A DNA stretch of 64,000 bases from Phoronis australis (taxonomy: Eukaryota > Phoronida > Phoronidae). Of this stretch, positions 48,501 through 60,500 are shown piece after piece. The position numbers and the translations under genes were made by a program. The stretch lies in contig NMRA01000031.1 of NCBI GenBank assembly GCA_002633005.1, positions 62,001 through 126,000 on the forward strand, written 5' to 3'. Within the stretch, counting starts at the first letter, position 1; every line of letters starts with the position of its first letter. The notes below the pieces were generated by a model. It saw only the letters and a list, made by a program, of their open reading frames with translations, did not search any database and was not told the DNA's origin.

Positions 48501-51500
48501 AACAATAGATTAGTATCTTCATTGTTTCCGTTGTTATAATAAAGATATAATGACGAGCACTTATCGGCAACGGTCTCAGTGATGTACGCAAGGTTCTATA
48601 TCCATGCGACCTGTGTTGTTACATCCAACAATGACACAACAAAGGAAAACAATGATAGGACCGATGGGCGAAAAACATGCGACGAGTTGCCATGGACAGT
48701 GGTGGAGTTTGTCTTGTCATTCGAATGTTTTTACAGAACTGCAAACCCGGTATTTCGTCAGGAAAATTTCTGCGGTCTTTTGTTTTAAGTCGTGGGAAAA
48801 ATTGCGGTCATGCAACAAAACTTATCCTTCATTTGATATTACAATGCATTGCATGAACATTTGATCAACAGAAAATCTGACTTGAATATGTGTGAAGAAA
48901 TACCCATGAGGAAATTGCAAAGTAAAACAACTGTAAATCAAAATAACCTACATTTGTCGAGTTCATGTCTAACCCTGTTCACTGTGGAGGACATAATCGG
49001 CTTTTTACAAAATGGAGCCATGTATGGTATTTAGGGGTACTATAGCCCTAAGTGATCAGTAGTAAAACGTTCAAAACATTCAGGAGGAACTAACTTGTTG
49101 CAAAATATCGAAAAACATGAAGGACAATCGGATTTTACGGTGCTCACGCATCGATCTCAGATGTATGAAAATTTCTCATTTTAGTACATTTGAGGTGCCA
49201 AAATATATAACTAATAAACTGGCTGACAAAGTTTTTATTTTATGAAATGAAAGTAACATGTTTTGTCAACATTTTGGCTAAGTTTCATTCTCATAACAGT
49301 GGGGGCAGATTTGGTACAGCAGTGTACTGAACACAACCTCAAAATGGCATAACGGGGGGGAGTGTAGTAAAACTACTAAATGAGGTTGGTAAATCGGAAT
49401 CGTGTTTCAAGACATCTGTGTAACAATCTTTAGGCACCACTGAACAATGCCCAGTGAATAATAAATCAATAGCTTTCATTCAAGGAAAAATATGAGCAGT
49501 TAAAACTGGACAGTTTTTATACCGTGAAAACATGGCTGCGAAGCCGTAAAATGTGTTTGAGTCTATAACTTTAGAAAAACGCAATATTTTGAGGAAATAT
49601 TTTACCGTTGTTTATAGATCCCATAGGACTACCTATGTGCCAAATTTGGTGAAAATCGGCTGACCCCCACCTTGCCGCTCATGGCTGTTGCTCTCGTGGA
49701 CTAGTACTTAATGCTACATTGGCTCGTTTGGGTATATTTCCATTTGGTTTCGAGTGGGAAACTGTATTTTGGGTAAAGGTTGGATGCACAATTCAGTCGT
49801 ACAGGTTTTACATTTTGGTTACAACACACTTTACTTTTTTGCGCAAGTTTCATCACAAAACAGAGAGCTCGTAAGCAAGCAGTGCAAATCTACAAAATTT
49901 CCAATATCAACGTCGACATAAGTACAAGTTTTGCAGGGATTTGTTTGTTCTGATACAACAGAAAACATCTGATTTTGGAATACATATTAAGGAATGAGTT
50001 TTTAAGCAGTGCATATTTCACTAGAGAATACACTATTCACTTAGATGTACTGATTTCGATGGCACGGCTGGCGAGTAATGTGGAACGATCAAGTAAAAAT
50101 ACATGTGATTGTCATTAATACCAAATATTTACTTAAATATAATTAGCAAACAACATCGTCATTGGATAACAGCATATTTTATGCTGGTCTATAATTATCT
50201 TTTTAATTGATCTCATATGGTCTCAATCACCAAGACTGATGTGTAAACAATGCATGTAGTCGCTCCGCTTAAACTATGGTCCGTGGCAGAACATAAGAAC
50301 CTAGTTGCAGCACAACTAAATTCCATGGCTGAACCAAAAAACCCATGACTCAATGGCAGGACCAAAAATGTCTCTTTGGCTTCAGGCATAACACTGCAAG
50401 CCCCCGCATTTCCTGACTGATGTTGTAGGGCTCCCAGTGTTTTCTGCCATTTTTGTCCTTTCCAATATGGTGTCATATTGACAACATGAGTTGCATGTGT
50501 CTGAGTGGCGCGCGCCCGGTCTATGTGATGTCTATGGTATCGACGCTTGAGAATGGCCTCTGTGTGTTTTTAGATTTTTTTTCACAGAAATGTGGCAGTC
50601 ACAGAATTTTCTGTGGCCGTCGATGTAATAGGTATGTCATGTAATACTTGTCACTTAACACAAGAGCTGATCAGCTGTTTTCATGTTTTCACCAAGTAAA
50701 TGTTAATTCATCAGTAAGCAACAAAGAGCAAAATTATTTGCCTAGTACTTAGCCAGCCTGAAATATTGTTTAACAATTGATTCATTCACTCGTGTGTGCA
50801 AATTCTATCTTGAGGTCATTAAGTTAATTATAAAGTTATAAATCTGTCTCCTCTATATAATATTTTAATTTTTGACATAGGTCACTTATGGTGGTGATTC
50901 TGGATTTAACTTGTTGCCTACTTATATTAGGGAGCTGACCTGTCGTTGTTGCTTGAGGTTTGACTGAATAAGTTGGCTTGTCGCGGCATGTTATTTTATC
51001 CACCAATCATGGTTTCAAGCACTAGGGAAATACGAGAGTTCCAGAGAACCAATTTTATAGTGAAAAGTGATCTCAATCAAGAATTTGGTTTTGATGGTCA
51101 AGGACAGATTTATAACCACTTTTAGCTGACACCAATGATGCAGAGAGTGCGGTGAAGTACTATAACTTGGGGGAAAATTCTAACAATTATTATGTAATTG
51201 GTTACCTTCTTCGTAACCAAGGAACAAAATTATTATAAAATGTTAAAGTATTAAAAATACCAAGTACATCTTTGTTAAAAACTCTAATTTTTGATCACAG
51301 AACTGAATTATGTGAACCAAAACAATGCTCTATAGTGTTAACTACAAATTAAAGTTATCTGAGATTTCTGTAAAGGGCTTCATTGTAGGATCGTGGTTTA
51401 ACATAAAAAATCAGGACTCTTGTTTTTTCCAATTGACATCTTCATTTTTGACAGCGGATGTCTCCGCAAAGAAATGCAGTAAAAAATTATCAACATTTAG

Positions 51501-54500
51501 CAGTGTTTGTGCACGTGATCATATTAAATTATTGTGAACATCAATTATACAGCAAAATGGGTCTAAAATTAATACTTAAAAATATACAATGGTAGCCACT
51601 TACTTTAGAAGCTTGTTCTCTTTCTAAATGGCAAGTACTTTCCATTTCCATAGTTTGTTCTTGTGCACCAACAGTTTATCTCTTCTCAAGCTAAGAAAAA
51701 TACTGAAAAAAACAGGATGAGGTCATTTTTGCATAACTTGTGAGTAGTGTTTTCGACAAGACTGATTTAAACAACTAGAACTTGCATAATTCAAATAATG
51801 AAACTTGTTGCAGCTAAGATAAAACCTAGACTGTGTTAACAAGTTCGTAACTAATCAATTTCAGGTGCGACGTATGAAATACAAGTGACCATCAATCCTC
51901 ATGATATTGGCAGTTTCTTAGCTAATATAGTGTTCACATTTCAACATCCGGATGATGGTGAAATCAAGATCGTTCGTAAGATAGCGGCCCATGTCAAGAA
52001 CGATGCGGTGAATGAATTGCAACCAGTTGGCATATATGTCAAGTCTAAGCCGACCGTGGGTGAACCTGCCATTGAAACTATTGAAGGCTTGGCCTTGGAA
52101 GACAAGTTAGTTGTATACTATATGTCTTGTAGCGTGATGTATTGTTCTGACAACATATGACTTATTTTGTTGTTGTCAGTTCTTGTTGGCGTCTGCTAAT
52201 TTCCTTAGGTTTATACTGAATTGTAAGCATGCCAGTGCAATTCTAGTTTCTTCCCCTGTAAGTCATAGTGGGTTGTTAAAATTTGATTTATTTTCGATGC
52301 GTTGCAGTTACAAAAATTTGAAACTTTTCAATGTTTTATATCCAGGCTGCATGTGGTCTGATTCCTCTGTAATGTATTTTCAAACTTATCATTTGTCTGT
52401 TGGTTATAGTGGGCACTCACGTGACGCATAACCAAGCCGTGACCCAATAGCAATGCAATGGATTTGATTTCAAAACATTATACTTGATGTCTCACTCTAC
52501 TATTGCTAAGTAATACTGTCTAAATTTATTTTTTTCTTTCCTTGTGTAGTTTTGAGAGCTCCTTCAGTTGTGGTGTTAACTGATATGGCACAACACACGT
52601 CACCCTTGTTTTGCTCGATACTTCCTGATACTAAATACGTCCTCTTCAATGTTGAAGAGTAAAGCAAGTAAATTTTGAATAATATGTCACATAGAACTCA
52701 CGTCACAGTAAAATGTCACCAGTTTTGTACTAAACGCCAAAATTGTCCTTTTTTGGTTTTCAACCTGCCTCCTAACATCGTTAAGACTCCCTGCAATTTT
52801 TCAAAACTGCATGAATCTCGAACAAGGGACCCATTTAATTTGGTATTGCATATGTTGTGTGAAAAAATGATAAAATAATATTTCAAGTGTTGGCCATATT
52901 GTGTCTTAATTTGTGAGGTTTCACCACATTGTCAATAGAAATTTCACAGACTCATATGGTAATATGTAATTGTTACTCTTGGTTGCAGGGATAGCTCTCA
53001 GCTTGAAAGGGAAATTCCATTGAAAAATTATAGCATTCCAAAGGAACTGCGCAGGATTGCAAATTCAGGATTCAGTGAAACGAGTTTAAAAAATGCTGAG
53101 CATGAGGAACTGCTGTCTGATTTGAAGTGAGCACATGTTTTTTTTATTTTTTTCCATATTTTAAAATAATTGGCGTTCAGGTTTCAACTTCGTTTTTGGC
53201 ATTAGTGGCTGTTGAACAGGTGAAGGCTTTTGTTAGACAGACTTGATGAGTCTTCCTTACCAGTATCATTTTGGCTGATCCACAGAAGGCTTTAGTTTTG
53301 TAAATCAGGTGTTTGGTGTCAACTCAGCATGGTTCGTTAAAAAGGCATGGGTGTGCATTTTGCTGAGCAACCAATTAGGATGAGCCCCTAGGTGGTCATG
53401 ATTGTATCTGATGCCTCAGGTGTTAAGTCAAAGGAGATATCAACTGACTATTTGTATGTTTAGTCCTCTAATATGACGGGATTTGGACCCACAAATAGGA
53501 TTAGAAATGGGCTGTTGCATCATAGCTTCAAAAAGTCTGCAGGTATTAGATTTTTTAGTATACAGGTAATGACGGGGACAATGTCGCACTTGAAACGTGT
53601 ACAAATTTAATATGTGTTTGATGTGCGTATTCTGGCAATGGTTGCACCCATTGTAGGCTCTAGTTGGAGTTAAGAAGGATTACCATTATCTCCTCCATGA
53701 CGTGGTATTAATTTAGAAAGTGCGCAAGTAATTAACAGCGCTACGTAATGCTGGCCTAATTATTATTGTTTTGGATTTTAACATTTTAGTTCATCGAGTC
53801 CAAAATGTCACAATGATGTCATACTAAACAAGCGAATCTGAATTTACTGTGAGTGCTCGTTGTTGTTGCCATTTTTACTGATTGAAGGTTATTTTTTCCA
53901 TACCGCATCACAAAGGACAATGTTAAAAGAACCCGTTGCCATGGACAACCATCAGGAGAGATTCCAAACACTTCTTTACATTGAGGAGATTCAAATGTCT
54001 GTGGACATCAGGAAGTATGACATGGAGAAGGCTGCGTTGACAAAGAATCGATCTGGACGTCTGCTTGTACTCCAGGTACAATATGAAGCTAAATCTGTCT
54101 TTTTTTAAGAAACGATTACCTTTTCATCTCACTGGACCACTGAACGTTATAAAACAGGTTGTTTTTTATTTTACTCAGAACAAACTATATCTGAGCTTTG
54201 GATGATGAGTGTTGCTTTTGGCCACGCAGGACATCTTAGGAGACAATGATAGCCTCCAGCAATAATCAGTCATCGGTTATTTCCATGCCTAGATATCACT
54301 TTAGATATGAGCAAGGAACAATTTGTGACCAATTTTTTAAAGTTAATTTTTATTGCATAACTGTTAGTCAGAAATGGTAAAGAAAATCAAATAAATCATG
54401 GTAACTAAAGATCATATGACATAAATGTGTGGTAGTTTGGATTGCATGGGTGTGGTAACATGCGACAGGATTCGTTTGCCAACAGGTTATTGGGTAGTCA

Positions 54501-57500
54501 TAAATAACATTAGTCATAAATGTCACATGTCTGTATTTTAAGAACCAGTTTTCTCCACTAAAAACGGATCAGACTGGTTCTTAAAATGTGGGCACGTATA
54601 TCCGACTATTGTGGTTCTGTGGTAGTATAACAAACAGTTCTGACCTGCATCACTTTGTGATGTGAGAGTATTTAGAGCGAGTTTCACTCTACTCAATTCC
54701 AGGGTGTCACATGGGCTGATTTGGCGAAGTCAAGTGCAGCAATTTATTTCTTTCTTCCACAGACGCCCAACTTTTTTGCAGGAATCCTTTGCATGTACCA
54801 GTGATTGCACAACAGTCTGATGATTTAACTAGTGAATGTGATGATAAGAAAGAATTGATGAAAAATGGTGTGCATTAACACTGTTTTTAGATTTAAGAAT
54901 CTAACTCTAATCTGTGGGTGATGCTAAATGTTGGCATCATCTAGCGACGTGGGAACATGATATTTTGGGTAATGACTTTTGCAGAAATTTCACCCTCTTT
55001 TGGGATAGCTGAGTTGAACCAAAGCCAGAGCTCCGAGTTTAATCTTTGTACTCAACGTTGTTTAAGACATTTTCTGTTCTACTATATTGCAAACTCACTA
55101 TATTAAGTATCTTGATATTCTGTGGTAAGGAATAGTTTACAATGTTGATAGTCTATAGTCCAACTAACACCTTCTAGCGTTATTGCTGGGACCAGATGGT
55201 CATCTAGTACGTAAACCATAATATATTCCAGCACACTATGTTAGAAAATAATCCGAGTTGGCAAAAAAATAAAGCAGTAACTATCCTTAGCCTAATAATT
55301 TCAAGTTTGAATTCAAATAAAAGAGACCGCATGCACAGGTCTGCCATGACAATTGTTCAGACAGTTGACTAAATATGTTACCTTCTATGATAGCCAAATT
55401 TTAACCTGTCAACAAAAGAGCCATTTTTATGCGCCCACATATTTATGTGTGGACGCATTATGCCGTCATCTCCGTCCGTCGGTCCGTCCGTCGGTCAGTC
55501 TGTCCGTCCGGGCGGCGTCCGTCCGGCGTCCACTGCTTTATCTCCAAAACCCTTTGACATACGTTCATGAAATTTGGCACATATGTTCCATTCATGAATG
55601 GGACGACATGTGCAAACTTTCGGACAGATCCGACTACCGGTGTGCCCCCTAGTGGCAATTTTATTTTTTTACGTGTACCTCTGTATCTTCACAAGTCCTC
55701 AACGGATTTTCATGAAATTTGGTGTGTAGGCACCTATTAGTGCGATGATGCTATCCTCCCGTTTTCGGATGGATTCGACCTAGTTTGCAACACCCAGTGG
55801 CCATTTTTACTGTTTTTTGGCGTCCACCCCTCTATCAACCAGCGCCTCCTAGTGGAAGTTTTTTTTTGCGCCCATGGCTGTATCTCCCAAACCGTTTGCA
55901 GGATCTTTACTAAATTTAGCAAGTGTATTTATGTGATGTTGACAACGGACGATGACGACTTTAGGATGATTTTGACTACCGGTATGCCTCTAGTGGCAAT
56001 TTTAGTATTTTACATTGACCTCTATATTTTCATAGGTCTTCAGGTGTATACTTTGTGTTACTTTGTGACTATGAAGGAAAAGTTCCAAGTAGAAATTTGT
56101 TTCTGGTATTCTAATGCTGTGCTAATCTCATATGTTGGTAAATTTGTTTTAATTTAATTCTATGTTTCTGTGGTGCTTTAAGCAACTGATGTATAGGATG
56201 TGCTTGTATTATGAATATCACTCACATTTTGCCCCTAGCCTATTGAGGAGACAATGACCATGCCTTTCCATTTTGCGAAGTACAACATACTACATATATG
56301 CCCTCTACTGGCCACTTTATGTTATCAATAAACAACCCTAGAAGGATACCGTATACGGTGCAATTGTGGGCGCATTTCAACGCTCTGCATTGCTCTTGTT
56401 ACTGTATTTGAGTCTGTTTTTTGGCGTCCACCCCTCTATCAACCAAACCGCTCTAAGTATGATTGTGAAAATTGGCATGTATGTTCTTACTATGAAGAGG
56501 ACGGTTGACGCTGAATTTCCCATGACTTTGATTACTGTGGTGCCTCCTAGTTGCAGTTTTTTTTTTGCGCCCATGGCTGTATCTCCCAAACCGTTTGCAG
56601 AATCTTTACTAAATTTAGCAAGTGTATTTATGTGATGTTGACAACGAACGATGACGACTTTAGGATGATTCTGACTACCGGTATACCTCTAGTGGCAATT
56701 TTAGTATTTTACATTGACCTCTGTATTTTCGTAGGTCTTCAGGTGTATACTTTGTGTTACTTCGTGACTATGAAGGAAAAGTTCCAAGTAGAAATTTGTT
56801 TCTGGCATTCTAATGCTGTGCTAATCTCGTATGTTGGTAAAGTTGTTTTTAATTCTATGTTTCTGTGGTGCTTTAAGCAACTGATGTATAGGATGTGCTT
56901 GTATTATGAAGATCACTCACATTTTGCCCCTAGCCTATTGAGGAGACAATGGCCATGCCTTTCCATTTTGCAAAGTACAACATACTACATATATGCCCTC
57001 TACAGGCCACTTTATGGTACCAATAAACAACCCTAGAAGGATACCGTATACGGTGCAATTGTGGGCGCATTTCAACGCTCTGCGTTGCTCTTGTCAGTCA
57101 TGCATACCTCTGTCTGGATCATGGTGTTGAGCCACGTTCTTTTGGCATGTATAGTGGTGCCGTATCTTGCACTGTTATGTAGCAATGTGAACCCCTGAAA
57201 AGGAATAGAAATGCACAGTCATGCCACACTTTCAAGATTTTTGAAGGTTTTGGATATTTTGGTGATTCAAGTTACCACAGGGGCAATTAAGCTCTAAATT
57301 TTCTTGGATTAATTGGTGTGCTCCGGCATGCATTTTTGGCCTAATGTCGTGCTTTTTCTTCTAAAAATACTGCATGTTATGTGGTACCATGTGGAGATAA
57401 CTCCGACTAGCTATCACTAAGATGACACAAAATAATATTGGCTTATGAAGTATTACGTTATTTTCAATTACAATGAATTTGATCTAGGTCCCCGGTTTAG

Positions 57501-60500
57501 CTGAAAATCGGCCATCTGTGCTGAAAGGAGACCGTGTATTTCTTCGCAAGAGACTGCCTGGTGACAAATTGGAAAGTAGAGAATATGCAGGTCCGGTTCA
57601 TGTCGTCGGCTTGAATGAAGTGGAGCTAGGAGTTAACTCCAAGTAAGTTACGAGAAATATTGACCTGTTTTGATGGTTTTAATTAATCAGAGAAATTGAC
57701 GAGATTTCAACATTTGAATGATTTTTTGCACTTATTTACCCCCGTCTCTTTTGGTCGTTCAGTTTGGACATCTTACTAGTAAATAAAAACAGCCTGGTTC
57801 CTCACTTGGACTAGAAGTGTTTGCTGGGTTCAAGACGAATTTAGAGATTGATTTGTTATTAATATAAGCATGGCTAAACTAGTGGGCCTGAGCCCGCTGT
57901 TAGTTTGATGTTCCGAGTCTACGATGTTTCAAGAAAAGTGACTTAAGACGTCAGACAGAAATAACCTCTGAAACTCAATGTTAATAAAAGAATAAAGTAT
58001 CTGAGAGTATGCCCACAACTAGTACTCACTGAGACAATTTGCACAAATTATTTTCATCCAGTGATATGCTAGTAATGAGATGACGAAACTTGTCAAGTGG
58101 GAGCGTAACTATTACTTACTGAGAGACAATTGGTACAAATCACTTGAGGCAGTGATGTGCTAATATGTATATGACTAAATTTGTATTTGTAAATTGGGAG
58201 AGTACGACCTAATTTCGGTCTTAAGTCTCAAGTCGCTTTGAATGAAACAGTCCCCTGGTCTCTAGTGATGACTCACTGTTGTGTCAGATAAGCAAAGACA
58301 TTGCTTCTAATGTCAGACAAGCAATGACATTACTTCTAATGTTGGACAAGTAGAGACATCGCTTCTAATGTCAGACAACTTTTAATGTCAGACAAGCAAA
58401 GTCATTGCTTCTAATGTCAGACAAGCAATGACCTTACTTTTAATGTCGAACAAGTAGAGACATCGCTTCTAATGTCAGACAACTTCTAATGTCAGACAAC
58501 AAAGTCATTGCTTCTAATGTCAGACAAGCAAAGACATTACTTCTAATCTGGCTAAAGAAAAGCTAGAGAACAGTTTAATGGTGTAAGCCATTTATTTGGT
58601 GGGAAACAAGGTTATTGCTCCATTTTTTACTCTTGTGCCGACAATTACGCCAAAAACGTCATCACAATTTTATCACTTACCCTATTTCAGAAGTCTATTT
58701 TGTGTATATACGTTATCCTTATGTTTGATTTGGATTTATTTCAGGCTTATGAGTGAGTTTGTGACAAACATGAAGTTCCATGTTCGGTTCACCTACAACC
58801 GTGTCACTATCAAGTCACAGCATCGAGCCGTTGAGTTATGTCAAGAAAATTCTCTCGATAGGTTCTTGTTCCCGACCCTTGAAACAACTTCTACCTGGGG
58901 TCTTCTTAGGCGCTTGGAGGAGCGAATTGTGTAGGTCTTTTGTGCTAATTATGAAATGACTGTGTGAACCTGCCAAATTCGTAACTGGTGGATTATGATT
59001 CACACAGTGGTGTGAGGTGTTACCTGATTGTATTTCTTCTATTCACTATCTGACTGTCTTCTTTGAGCTAACAACACTGAATATTAAGTCACTTTCAGTT
59101 TAGCATAAGGCAGTAAATTTGAAGTCATGCCCAATGATCGCTGACTAGGTATGGTTGCACCATTAAGGTAAGGGATTTAGCATCATTTTCCTTATCTCTG
59201 TGGTGGCTGTACATGAGCTGTTGCCAAAGAGCAGGACGAAAATTATTAGTGATTCAATTCCGCTGTCGTAGTGGCTTAGCGAAAGGGGAGTTCTCCATTA
59301 TGATGGCTGAAAGTAGTGGAATTCATCATAAGTAAGAATGGCCGCCGTGGCGGGGAAATGGTATTTTCTGGTATAATCTTGACATGTATTCGACCTTCAT
59401 CACCATTTATTATGAAAATGGTGGTTAAGGGATGAGTTCTCAGAAAAGTCCAAAAGGTGTCAGCAAGGTATGAGACTTGACTCACTGTTGTTATCTCTGA
59501 GAAGCACAGAAGTCTGATGATTACTGAAAAATTGGCAGACAAAACATTAACGTGAAGATAATAGCTTCGAGTAAATCAATTTGAAAAAGGTTCTGGAATA
59601 CTCTGGCACATTCCTGAAAATCGAAATGGAAAGTGGGGGTAATGTGCCATATTAAAGTGTTCAGTCCAGTTCTGTACTGAGCTAATCTAATCACCTGTAG
59701 TGATGGTTTCATGGCCATGGTTCATGTCATGGGTGACATAGTACTATTTAGTTTTTTTTTTGCGACTGATTACTCTTAGTTTAGTGTAAAGCATAATTTT
59801 TATTTTGCAATTGTGCGATGCTTTTATCTGGTTGGCCTGAATTTGGCCTATGGTATAATTCAACATTTCATTGTTATAGCAAAAGGCACTACAATGAATA
59901 ATAAATAGATACATAATATTTGAAATATCATTACAAACTTGTCCCGTACCGCGACTGTGAACATTTGGGCAATAGTTTTGTACACATGTTGTTATCAGGA
60001 TTTATGATTATAACTTTTTTGTTGTGGGGCAGGGCAATTAACACAAGAGCAATGACTTCAGGGCAATGAAGTACAGACTGAAATGAATAATTGAATTTCT
60101 TCTTTAAAATTTAGTTGTAACAAATATTTAATAATAGCCAAAATGATGTTATCTTTTCTGTTTTGTTGACTAAGGCACATAACCAGAGTGTATAATCGAT
60201 TTATGACTTGTGAACTCTAACTGTCATAAAAGACCACTAGAGAGCGCTTCACAATAGACAAGTATGTTGTTATCTGATCTTGGAAACCAGTTTCTTCTGG
60301 AGTTGAAACTGTACACGGGATTTTTGTAAATATGGCTCGTGAAAATATGAAAAGTGACAAAAATATTTCCATGGAATACTTGACGTGTGAAATGAACAAG
60401 AAAACTTAATTACGTGGAAGTTGTGTCAATTTTCAGTAAAAAAATGCTGCATTGTGGGTCACATGTGGAATCCATGCATTCAGTTATCCATGGCAAGCGC

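Larger units (their letters stand above)
37498..51864 (+). other. 14.4-kb MOV10 intron 3
   Basis: Carries the nested element at 38699-43882 and family B at 47160-47360. The remainder (37.5-38.6 kb, 43.9-47 kb, 47.4-51.8 kb) is AT-rich DNA in which I find no supported exon. An ORF at 44592-44855 and a minus ORF at 46333-46848 match no family I know. Confidence 0.6.

Noticed and set aside
58280-58550. CRISPR-like array
   Set aside because: Contiguous diverged minisatellite units without unique spacers.
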